This document shows, piece after piece, positions 8,619-16,428 of a DNA stretch of 64,000 nt. The notes under the pieces are model-generated. The model worked only from the letters and a program-made list of their open reading frames with translations, did not search any database and was not told the origin of the DNA. Made by a program: the position numbers and the translations under genes. The DNA lies in contig JAJEJA010000046.1 in NCBI GenBank assembly GCA_022828145.1, positions 19,916 through 83,915 of the forward strand. The letters are read 5' to 3'. Each line of letters begins with the position of its first letter. Position 1 is the stretch's first letter. The DNA is from Candidatus Poribacteria bacterium. Its GTDB lineage: Bacteria; Poribacteria; WGA-4E; WGA-3G.

Positions 8619-10289
8619 TCATTTTTGGAACAGCTCCAGGAGCAATTCTTTCGGTTCGTTCCTTCTAAGTTTGTTTAGTGCCTCTACTTCGATCTGTCGA
8701 ACGCGTTCACGACTAATTTGAAGTTTCGTACCAATTTCAGCGAGGGTGTATTCTGTTCCATCAATTAGTCCGTATCGTAGCACAATCACATGTGTTTCAC
8801 GAGGATTGAGCGTTCTATTCAGAACTTCTTCTAACGCCTCGATTTTGGAGTAGTTAACTAATTCTGTTTCGGGTGTAATCTGTGAGTGGTCCGGTATGAT
8901 TTCACGAAAGGACACCTCAGGGGATGCCTCATTTATCGGTGCGTCTAATGAGATCGGGTCTCTTGTTGCTTGTAAGATTTCATCAACCTTTTTCTCAGAA
9001 AGTTTAACCTCTTGAGCGATCTCTTTTGTAGTGGGTTCACGTCCCAGTTTGATAGTAAGATTAGATTGCACCTGTTTTATCAACCGACGTGTCTCGCCAA
9101 TATAACATGGGACACGAATGATCTGACCTTGTTGGTCTATTGCACGTTTTATTGACTGCATCACCCACCATGTTGCATAAGTGCTGAAGCGGAAACGTAG
9201 TGTGTGGTCGAATTTTTCAACTGCTTTCATCAGACCAATACTACCTTCCTGCATCAGATCGAGGAAGGTGAGAGCAGTTCTATTAAAATGATGCTGTTTT
9301 GCTATGCTTGCCACTAATCTTAAATTGGCTTCAACAATTTTCATTTTTGTACCGTGTGCAAGCTCATCAGCTTCGGTTAGTTTAGATAGGACGTTCTTGA
9401 GATGTGCCAATTCTGTCTGAATAGTTTCCAATAGTGGATGTAGTGTGTTTGGACTACACTCCTTATCCGAAGTTTTGACAATATTGGAGTAAGTAATTTC
9501 ATCCAAGAAATCAGTAGGTAATTTATCCAAGAGTTGATTGATCTCGTATAACGTGATATTGAACGTCTCAAGCAAACGCAGCTCTTCATGCTTATCAATG
9601 GGTTCCGCGTTTAGAATAGAATCGTATTCAGAACTTTGAACAGATGTATCATCTTTATCATTCTCGGATTTGGACGGCAGTTCAGATTTTTTTAGTAAGG
9701 CATCTAAATTTTTACGAACTGTTTCACTTGCGAATGAACGGAATGAACGCCCGCGTTCAGGACTCCAACTTTCGATTGCACTTATGATAGCAAGGTAACC
9801 AACTTGCTGAAAATCAGGACCCACAATACCGGAATATTCAGGTTTGGTAAGGTATGCCTTGAGGATGTGCAGATTTCCCGTTAAGAGTTTCGCTTTCGTT
9901 TTATCTAACTTTTGTTGTTTTTTATTCAATCTATCTAAGATGCTCTCTATAGATTGCAAATGCGATGATATTTGATCAATGATACGTCCGTGATCTTTCT
10001 GAAATGGATTTACTTTGTGCCCTGATGTTTTACGGCTTTTTGTTGGATAATCCAGGGCATTTAACACCCACATCGGAAGCAGTTTAAAGTTTGATGTAAA
10101 CGCTTGTACACCCTCTTGGTATGACGCAAAGAGTTCTCTTTCTTGTTCAGGTTCTAATAGAGGTGTCTTGGCAATTGTCTGCAAGTAGGCAAATGTTTCA
10201 TCTTTAATAGGAGCAGTGCTGTCCTCCTTTTTTTCTTCTGAAGGAAGCACTTCAAACTCTACTGAATCAATTGGGTTATAATCTTTCAT
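8619..10289 (-). CDS. RNA polymerase sigma-70 factor with an apparent extra region-2 domain
   Basis: 556 residues. Region 1.2 (AYLQTIAKTPLLEPEQERELF) is at ~34-54. A canonical region 2 is at ~317-395 (ANLRLVASIAKQ, FLDLMQEGSIGLMKAVEKFD, FSTYATWWVMQSIKRAI). Region 3 is at ~410-450 and region 4 at ~487-545 (LNPRETHVIVLRYGL, ISRERVRQIEVEAL). An additional region-2-like unit lies at ~138-200: GNLHILKAYL, DFQQVGYLAIISAIESWSPERG, FRSFASETVRKNLDALL. It follows the same order as regions 2.1-2.3 but lacks the aromatic promoter-melting residues. The strong canonical part suggests an RpoD-like housekeeping or close alternative factor. The ATG at 10289 has AAGGAAAA upstream. Confidence 0.9.
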   Translation of the reverse strand: MKDYNPIDSVEFEVLPSEEKKEDSTAPIKDETFAYLQTIAKTPLLEPEQERELFASYQEGVQAFTSNFKLLPMWVLNALDYPTKSRKTSGHKVNPFQKDHGRIIDQISSHLQSIESILDRLNKKQQKLDKTKAKLLTGNLHILKAYLTKPEYSGIVGPDFQQVGYLAIISAIESWSPERGRSFRSFASETVRKNLDALLKKSELPSKSENDKDDTSVQSSEYDSILNAEPIDKHEELRLLETFNITLYEINQLLDKLPTDFLDEITYSNIVKTSDKECSPNTLHPLLETIQTELAHLKNVLSKLTEADELAHGTKMKIVEANLRLVASIAKQHHFNRTALTFLDLMQEGSIGLMKAVEKFDHTLRFRFSTYATWWVMQSIKRAIDQQGQIIRVPCYIGETRRLIKQVQSNLTIKLGREPTTKEIAQEVKLSEKKVDEILQATRDPISLDAPINEASPEVSFREIIPDHSQITPETELVNYSKIEALEEVLNRTLNPRETHVIVLRYGLIDGTEYTLAEIGTKLQISRERVRQIEVEALNKLRRNEPKELLLELFQK

Positions 10290-10656
10290 TTTGATTTTCC
10301 TTATTTCAGTGCTAATCTGATACCATTTCTATTAGGTTTCCATCATTTCCGACTGTTAGAAATGAAAAGGAGAACTGCACAAACTAAAAGTTTATGCTAC
10401 AATTAATATAAAGTCAATTTGAAATGGTATAGGTGCAATCGCATAATCAATGATACTCTATTAAACAATCTTGAACATAATAAGTGAATTACACATCCAT
10501 GTCGAATTGTCACATAATTTAATTACTGTAGAATATTGAGATATATTGAGGTAAAATACGTCTAATCATTATCTCTGTTTCAACTTGTTTCTTTTCCACG
10601 AAGTACTATAAGTTTTTGTGGTTTTAAACCCTTACTATGAATAAAGGAGACATTCT
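10290..10656. other. Intergenic region between divergent genes
   Basis: 367 bp between the divergent sigma factor and pentapeptide-repeat genes. It is AT-rich and must hold both promoters. I see no dispersed repeat, hairpin or reading frame. A TACAATTAATATAA stretch near 10396-10410 is a possible -10 region but no convincing -35 pairs with it. Confidence 0.4.
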
Positions 10657-11232
10657 ATGCAAGAAGAACTTCAATCTGATGTAATCAAAAGAATCTTAGT
10701 TGGTGAATCACTCGCCAATGAAAACTTATCCAATATTGACCTATCCAACCAATCGCTTGTTGGTGCAGATCTGTCCTCGTCAGATTTGAGCAATGCCAAT
10801 TTAAACGGTGCTGATCTGACTGATGCCAATCTGAACGATGCTGATCTGACTGGGGCAGATTTATCAAACGCAACGTTATTAAGAACCTATTTGGTCGGTG
10901 CTAATCTAACAGAGACAAAACTCGAGAACGCAAATTTGTTCGGGGCATTCCTGAGTGGGAGTCTACTTTCCGGCACAAATTTCCGTAATGCTGACTTGCG
11001 AAGAGCAACAATGGGGTGCCCAAAATGTATACCCACTGCACCATTCGGTAATCTTACAACATTTGAGAATGCTAACCTTGAAGAGGCAATTTTTGGCGAA
11101 ATCAAATTAGAAGGTGTCGTGTTACTCGGTGCTAATTTCAAGGACGCATACCTATATGAGGTAGACCTCACTGAAGCCATCTACAGAGAATCAGACCTTG
11201 AGGGTGCAATAACAAAACAAGGATTAAACTAA
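10657..11232 (+). CDS. Pentapeptide-repeat protein
   Basis: 191 residues, mostly A(D/N)LxX pentapeptides. About 20 consecutive units run from ~residue 20 to 115 (ENLSNIDLSNQSLVGADLSS and on), and a second short run (ANLEEAIFGEIKLEGVVLLG) lies near 145-185 after a loop containing CPKCIPTAP. Such repeats fold as a right-handed quadrilateral beta-helix; some members (Qnr, MfpA) mimic DNA and protect gyrase, most have no known role. No signal peptide is seen, so it is probably cytoplasmic. The start has GGAGACATTCT upstream. Confidence 0.85.
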   Translation: MQEELQSDVIKRILVGESLANENLSNIDLSNQSLVGADLSSSDLSNANLNGADLTDANLNDADLTGADLSNATLLRTYLVGANLTETKLENANLFGAFLSGSLLSGTNFRNADLRRATMGCPKCIPTAPFGNLTTFENANLEEAIFGEIKLEGVVLLGANFKDAYLYEVDLTEAIYRESDLEGAITKQGLN

Positions 11233-11249
11233 ACCTCAAATGCTATATT

Positions 11250-11347
11250 GTAGGTCGGGTAGAGCGAAGCGAAACCCGACATGTATTGATTGTGTCTATC
11301 CTGTCGCCAGTTAATATTTTATTGGCGCTTCGCTCTACCCGACCTAC
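11250..11347. repeat. Inverted repeat GTAGGTCGGGTAGAGCGAAGCG family
   Basis: A 98-bp unit with 22-bp arms reading GTAGGTCGGGTAGAGCGAAG at the left and its complement at the right. A rearranged copy with both arms is at 34472-34567. It follows the pentapeptide-repeat gene and may act as a 3' hairpin. The rest of the gap to 11596 contains CTGGACTGTCCAC, a motif also flanking the repeats at 15.6 and 22.9 kb, and otherwise nothing recognisable. Confidence 0.7.
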
Positions 11348-11596
11348 TTATTTAGTCTGGACTGTCCACTTAGTTGTAATTTTACCGATGTAATTCAGTA
11401 AATGCTGCCAAGCGATAGTATCTGTTGAAAACCTGATGCTATTATATGTTTAGAGCAATCTACAATATAATGAGACGAATCTAAACATAAATAGTTTACA
11501 AACCGTCTTTTTTTCAATGGATTCGTTAGAATGCTATAACAGGTATTATAACACAAGCCAGATTATTTGTCAAATAAATATTAACAATATCGGAAC

Positions 11597-13459
11597 TTAT
11601 TCAAAAACTTGTTGTTCACACATTTTTTGATAAAGTCCGCCTTTTTCAACTAAGTCAGCATGTGTTCCCCTTTCAACGATACTGCCATCTTTAAGGACAA
11701 GAATCGTATCCGCGCGTTGAACAGTTGAAAGTCGATGGGCAATTATAAAGCAGGTTCTGCCATGCATCAGCTCCAGTAGCGACTTCTGTATGACTGCCTC
11801 AGATTGTGAATCCAGTGCAGAAGTCGCTTCATCCAAAATCAGAATTGGAGCATCTTTCAAAAATGCACGCGCAATTGAGATCCGTTGTTGTTCACCCCCT
11901 GAAAGCTTACCGCCTGATTCACCAATTTGTTCATTGTACCTATCTGTCATGGACATAATGAAATCGTGTGCGTTCGCTTTTTTAGCGGCATCTGCGATAG
12001 CATTCAAGCTCACATCCGGTGTACCGTAGGCAATATTCTCTTGTACTGTCCCATCAAACAGAAACGTATCTTGTGGAACAAGGGCAATATTCTGTCTCAA
12101 CGATTCAAGCGTAACTGTTTCTATCGGATTGTCGTCAATTAATATCGTACCAGAACTTACAGTATAGAATCTTTGCAGCAGATGCAATAGTGTTGTCTTA
12201 CCACTACCACTTGGACCGACAAATGCAATTACCTGACCAGGATCAGCCTTAAAGCTCACATTTTTGATTACTAAATCTTCCTGATAGGCGAAATTCACAT
12301 CTCGGAATTCTACCACGCCTTTTATATTAGATAATTCCGTTTCTTTCTCTGAAGTCCTATCCTGTTCCCTTTCAATCTTCATCAATTCAAAGATACGTTC
12401 ACCAGAGGCTAAACTCTGCTGTAGTACTGTATTCACACTGCCGATAATCTTGACAGGTTTATACATTAAAGCTACCATCACGATATAACTTGCGAACCAA
12501 CCGATTGATAATGCCCCATTTATAACTTGCCAACATCCCAGACCAAAGACTAAAGCGGTGCCTATTGCACCCATCCATTCAATCAGCGGTGGCAGAAGAA
12601 CTGCAAAACGGGAACGACGAATTGCCATGCGGTATTGTGATGTCGTGATGTCTTCAAATCGTTGCCTCTCAAAATCTTCCGCAGTAAAACTCTTTATGAT
12701 ACTGATACCAGATAAGGTCTCTTTAAGCTGTGTATAAATGTCAGAGCTTTTCTGTTGTATCTCCTCGCTTGCTTTTCGAACCCTACCACCAATACGATAA
12801 ATAGAGTAGGCAACCAAGGGAAGAACAAGAATCGAGAGGAGAGTCATCAAAATGCTCTTATACAGCATCACAGAGACAAAAATGACAACCTGAATCATAG
12901 CACGCATAATTGACGCAGTAGCTGTAACAGCCTGCTGCATACCTCGGACATCATCTGTAACCCGTGTCATTATATCGCCACTGTGCTGTTGCGAAATCTT
13001 CCGAAGTGATGTAGAAATGATTTTGTCGTATAGATCATTACGTATCCTTAAACTTACCTTATTGCCAACTCTATCCATCAGAAAATCACTAATATAGACA
13101 AAGACTCCTTTTACTAAGACGATAGCAAGCACACCGAGTAAAATCCAGAAATAGAAACGGAACGCATCACCCGTACCCGTTAGTGTGATTTTAATACCTT
13201 GAAATAGATGCTCATGCTGGAAAATAGTGATGGTTTGGTTGACACCTGAATCCTTGAAGTTTTCCAGTTCCTTTAGGGAGTCAAGGGTATCTGCTAAGAG
13301 TTGAATCCTGGCAAGTTCACAGATTGATACGACTAAAGCACAACCCATAGCAATAAAGATTGAAATTTTGAAGGATTTCAGATATTGCAGAAACTGATGC
13401 AGGACTTTTTTCTCTGGCAAGGATATCGCCCCAGATAGGCGATGTAAGACTTTTTTCAT
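11597..13459 (-). CDS. ABC exporter, fused permease-ATPase (MsbA-like)
   Basis: About 620 residues: a six-helix transmembrane domain (roughly residues 20-320) followed by one nucleotide-binding domain with Walker A GPSGSGKTT, Q-loop VPQDTFLFDGTV, signature LSGGEQQRISIARAFL, Walker B ILILDEATSALD and the H-loop in FIIAHRLS. This is the half-size type IV exporter layout shared by MsbA (lipid A flipping) and many drug or peptide exporters. A LpxI gene elsewhere in the window makes a lipid A-type role reasonable, but the substrate is inferred. The ATG at 13459 lacks a good ribosome site; a GTG at 13483 inside a hairpin repeat is the alternative. It is last in a minus-strand run with the Clp1-like and SppA genes. 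Confidence 0.88.
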   Translation of the reverse strand: MKKVLHRLSGAISLPEKKVLHQFLQYLKSFKISIFIAMGCALVVSICELARIQLLADTLDSLKELENFKDSGVNQTITIFQHEHLFQGIKITLTGTGDAFRFYFWILLGVLAIVLVKGVFVYISDFLMDRVGNKVSLRIRNDLYDKIISTSLRKISQQHSGDIMTRVTDDVRGMQQAVTATASIMRAMIQVVIFVSVMLYKSILMTLLSILVLPLVAYSIYRIGGRVRKASEEIQQKSSDIYTQLKETLSGISIIKSFTAEDFERQRFEDITTSQYRMAIRRSRFAVLLPPLIEWMGAIGTALVFGLGCWQVINGALSIGWFASYIVMVALMYKPVKIIGSVNTVLQQSLASGERIFELMKIEREQDRTSEKETELSNIKGVVEFRDVNFAYQEDLVIKNVSFKADPGQVIAFVGPSGSGKTTLLHLLQRFYTVSSGTILIDDNPIETVTLESLRQNIALVPQDTFLFDGTVQENIAYGTPDVSLNAIADAAKKANAHDFIMSMTDRYNEQIGESGGKLSGGEQQRISIARAFLKDAPILILDEATSALDSQSEAVIQKSLLELMHGRTCFIIAHRLSTVQRADTILVLKDGSIVERGTHADLVEKGGLYQKMCEQQVFE

Positions 13460-13476
13460 AGTATGTTTTAGGTAAC

Positions 13477-13493
13477 GGCACACGGCGTGTGCC
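13477..13493. repeat. Hairpin GGCACAC-ggc-GTGTGCC
   Basis: A perfect 7-bp stem with 3-nt loop between the Clp1-like stop and the ABC exporter start, flanked by GTAGTAGGCAC-type sequence. The same design (GGCACTC-tcc-GAGTGCC after AATAGTAGTA) forms the tandem repeat at 63782-63893. Confidence 0.55.
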
Positions 13494-13515
13494 TACTACT
13501 TTGCAGGAATGAAAA

Positions 13516-14640
13516 CTAATCCGATGGATTAGGTATTTCATAATGCTGATAATCTCCAAACTGAATCATCGCTGCTTGACTGAGAACACCAGTATGACAA
13601 CGAATTCTCAGTTCTTGATTCTTAAAATCAACTGACTCTATTATACCGATACCTATTGTCGTTCCTGATGTGCCAACTAAGCCGACGCTTCTCTGATGAA
13701 AATATGAAGGAGTCTCTGTAGTTACGTTTCTCAAACTTAGATAGTCCTTGATCCTATTTATATCACTTGGAATTAATCTTCTGTTGGCAATTAATGCTAA
13801 TTCACGATGTCCCCATTCCGCATATAGTATATCTTCCTCAGTAAGTTCCATGAGAATGTCTACCTCTCTCTGATTCGCAATTCTACCTTTAAAGAAGGGG
13901 GTACGCACACTGTTTATATCTGAAAACGTAATGTTCTGAATTTCACTATTTCTAAAATACGTCTTAAACTTCGTCCGTCGATGCTCTTGACGTCTCTGTT
14001 GACTTTTTATGCGAGCCATCTTATGTACTGGCAGATAGTGTATCTTTAACCAATCCATCAACTTGTAACTTGCAGTGATCTTTTCCATTTCTCTTGAACG
14101 TCCTATACAGACGATATGATGTGGTTGAATTATGTCTATTTTCTGCTGTTTGAGCATTACAGCTGCGGGTTCATGAATATAACCTGTTGTGTCTATAACG
14201 ACAAACTCGGCAGACGCTTCCTGTGCAGCATCTACCATCAGACGGGTACCAGACACTAAGGGAAGAAAGTTCCTTACAGGGGATATTGCACCAACATAGT
14301 ATAGCGAATCAGCATTCAACGCGGTGGTTACACTGTTCCCATCTTCAACGATATGATTCTGGTTAACATTCACTCCATCCAAAAGCTTACCGGTAGAAGC
14401 ATCACAGGAAGGAAGTAGTTTCATACCTATCATCGTTGGAGGTCCAATGGTAGATTGACCAATGTCTGTGTCTATGAGTGCAGATCTTAAACCCTGATTG
14501 ACAGCGACATCAATAAGATATTGACAGAAGGTAGTTTTACCCGCGTCTAACGCTCCCAGAACCAGGATGTGTTGATTCGGTTTGACTATTTCATCCGACA
14601 GACGTTCCCAATCGGGATTAAGTTGGTATGTGCGACTCAT
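13516..14640 (-). CDS. Clp1/Nol9-type P-loop kinase-like protein
   Basis: 374 residues. A Walker A loop, LVLGALDAGKTTFCQYL (~26-42), is followed by the Clp1/Grc3 family motif IDTDIGQSTIGPPTMIGM (~57-74). FVVIDTTGYIHEPAAVMLKQQKIDIIQPHHIVCIG and a C-terminal beta region come after. Eukaryotic and archaeal relatives phosphorylate 5'-hydroxyl RNA ends; bacterial members are little studied, so RNA kinase activity is an inference from family. It sits 12 bp after sppA and 56 bp before the ABC exporter, all on the minus strand. The ATG at 14640 has only a weak ribosome site, suggesting coupling to sppA translation. Confidence 0.8.
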   Translation of the reverse strand: MSRTYQLNPDWERLSDEIVKPNQHILVLGALDAGKTTFCQYLIDVAVNQGLRSALIDTDIGQSTIGPPTMIGMKLLPSCDASTGKLLDGVNVNQNHIVEDGNSVTTALNADSLYYVGAISPVRNFLPLVSGTRLMVDAAQEASAEFVVIDTTGYIHEPAAVMLKQQKIDIIQPHHIVCIGRSREMEKITASYKLMDWLKIHYLPVHKMARIKSQQRRQEHRRTKFKTYFRNSEIQNITFSDINSVRTPFFKGRIANQREVDILMELTEEDILYAEWGHRELALIANRRLIPSDINRIKDYLSLRNVTTETPSYFHQRSVGLVGTSGTTIGIGIIESVDFKNQELRIRCHTGVLSQAAMIQFGDYQHYEIPNPSD

Positions 14641-14652
14641 TATGCATTGGTG

Positions 14653-15519
14653 TTAATCACCCAAACTCAGTTCATATCGGAAAGTAACGCCAGGGAAACT
14701 GATGAAGTTTTCAATTTGAGAATTGTGTTCAATACCTATGAGTTGTTCAAGCAGAGAAGATCTGCGTTCTTTTCGGATTATCTTCGGTTTTCCTTCAATT
14801 TTACCGAGTTTTCCAGCAACGATTATCGCATCTTGCAGGTTACCTATCTGATCAATCAATTTGTGTGATAAAGCTTGGTTACCAGAATATATCCTACCAT
14901 CCGCAAGTTCAACGATTTCATCACGGGTTAGGTGTTCATTCCGCGATTGGTGGATAGCGTCAACAAATTGATTATAGACATCATCTACTGTCTCTTGAAG
15001 TATTGCTTTATCTTCAACTGAAAGGTCACGGAACATGGATCCAGCATCTTTGAACTGACCGCTCTTAATCACCTGTTGTTCCAATCCAACTTTCTCGTAA
15101 AGTCCCTTTATTTTGGTAAACTGCATGATGACACCGATACTGCCAGTCAATGTCCCCGGATTTGCCATGATAGTATCTGCTGCACATGCTATATAGTAAC
15201 CCCCAGATGCCGCTGAACCAGCCATAGATGCAACTATCGGTTTATCCAACTTCGTTAATTCACGGTGTATCTCCTGAACAGGTGCAACACTGCCACCGGG
15301 TGAATTGATCCTTAACACAATTGCTTTCACATTTGGATTATCTCGGTATGTATGAATAAGGCTAATCGTAGCATCTGATTTGGTAATGATACCTGGAATA
15401 TCAATCACGGCTACCCTTGGACCGATTGTCGGAGGGTTGATTAAAAAAGGTACCATTAAAGTAACAAAAAACAGTATCACAATCACAAGTATGATCAGAT
15501 ATACACTTTTTTTTCTCAT
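14653..15519 (-). CDS. sppA: Signal peptide peptidase SppA (S49 serine protease)
   Basis: 288 residues with an N-terminal membrane anchor (YLIILVIVILFFVTLMVPFL, ~7-26). The catalytic Ser lies in ASMAGSAASGGYYIACAAD, preceded by the strand AIVLRINSPGGSV; the general-base Lys region is DGRIYSGNQALSHKLID. Length fits the short, single-domain SppA of Gram-positives and many other phyla, about half of E. coli SppA, which would assemble as an oligomer. It degrades remnant signal peptides in the membrane. The ATG at 15519 has GGAAGC upstream and this gene heads the three-gene run. Confidence 0.92.
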   Translation of the reverse strand: MRKKSVYLIILVIVILFFVTLMVPFLINPPTIGPRVAVIDIPGIITKSDATISLIHTYRDNPNVKAIVLRINSPGGSVAPVQEIHRELTKLDKPIVASMAGSAASGGYYIACAADTIMANPGTLTGSIGVIMQFTKIKGLYEKVGLEQQVIKSGQFKDAGSMFRDLSVEDKAILQETVDDVYNQFVDAIHQSRNEHLTRDEIVELADGRIYSGNQALSHKLIDQIGNLQDAIIVAGKLGKIEGKPKIIRKERRSSLLEQLIGIEHNSQIENFISFPGVTFRYELSLGD

Positions 15520-15627
15520 AGAATTGCTTCCATAGTAGGTGAGATTACGGTGACTATTCAGTCAGGATTAGTTACGAACAGATCAGATTAGGAGTGTTTA
15601 TAGTGGATAGTCCAGACTAAATATCCA

Positions 15628-15695
15628 GGTCGCGATTCGGAGATCGCTCCTACCAATAGTCTGTTCTGTAGGAGGGAACTCCGATTCCCGACTAT
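15628..15695. repeat. Dispersed inverted repeat, GTCGGGAATCGG family (inverted copy)
   Basis: Arms GGTCGCGATTCGGAGATCGC... and ...GGAACTCCGATTCCCGAC, in the opposite order to the copy at 371-440. The unit is itself bracketed by ATAGTCCAGACTAA and TATGGACTGTCTAA, an outer pair that also flanks the copy at 22.9 kb. It fills the gap between the sugar transferase stop and the sppA start. Confidence 0.7.
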
Positions 15696-15726
15696 TACTT
15701 ATACCCACAAACTTAGTATGGACTGT

Positions 15727-16428
15727 CTAATAGTCCTCGTCACGTTTCCCAGGAAAAAAGATAACCCAAAGCGTTCTCACCAACCAAGCGATATCACGAA
15801 AGAAGCTTCGATTTGCAAGATAATGTAGGTCAAGTTCTAATTTCTTAGGCATTAATTCCGTAATGTAATAATGTTCTGGATTCTCTGTAGTTTTCAGTTT
15901 TTTCTCCTCGTCTCTATTTTCAATTTGAGAGGGACCCGTAATACCCGGCTTTACTTGTAGAACTTGCTCTTGGCGTTCAGAGTAGAATTTGACATATTCC
16001 GGAGCCTCTGGACGAGGACCTATTAAGCTCATGTCCCCTTTCACAACATTGATGAGATTAGGCAGTTCGTCTAATTTCAACTTCCGCAAGAATCCGCCAA
16101 TCACAGTTATACGAACATCCTGATGCGTTGTTAGTCCTATTCCAATTTGATCAGCGTTCTCAACCATAGTCCGGAATTTATACATTTTAAAATGCTTACC
16201 ATTCTTACCTACTCTTGTTGCTTTGTAAAACACAGGTCCACGCGACTGGAATCTCGCAAGAAAAATACTAACGATGAAGACAGGGGATGTGATTGTTAAG
16301 AGTACCAGGGATAGGATAAAATCAAAACAACGTTTTATCCAACGTGACCCACTTGACCATTTAATACATGGCGATGTTTCGTCAATGGCTGTGAAGCAAT
16401 CCTGTGGTGGAGAATCCTGAGTGAGCAT
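15727..16428 (-). CDS. Undecaprenyl-phosphate sugar-1-phosphate transferase (WcaJ/PglC-like)
   Basis: 233 residues of the bacterial sugar transferase family, which starts a glycan by moving a sugar-1-phosphate to undecaprenyl phosphate. One membrane helix (CFDFILSLVLLTITSPVFIVSIFLARF, ~30-55) precedes the catalytic block: GPVFYKATRVGKNGKHFKMYKFRTMV, LRKLKLDELPNLINVVKGDMSLIGPRPE and VKPGITGPSQI. The short, single-helix form resembles the PglC-type core without the N-terminal helices of WcaJ. Its ATG overlaps the stop of the CapD-type gene by one base (TAATG), so both are translated together. Confidence 0.92.
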   Translation of the reverse strand: MLTQDSPPQDCFTAIDETSPCIKWSSGSRWIKRCFDFILSLVLLTITSPVFIVSIFLARFQSRGPVFYKATRVGKNGKHFKMYKFRTMVENADQIGIGLTTHQDVRITVIGGFLRKLKLDELPNLINVVKGDMSLIGPRPEAPEYVKFYSERQEQVLQVKPGITGPSQIENRDEEKKLKTTENPEHYYITELMPKKLELDLHYLANRSFFRDIAWLVRTLWVIFFPGKRDEDY

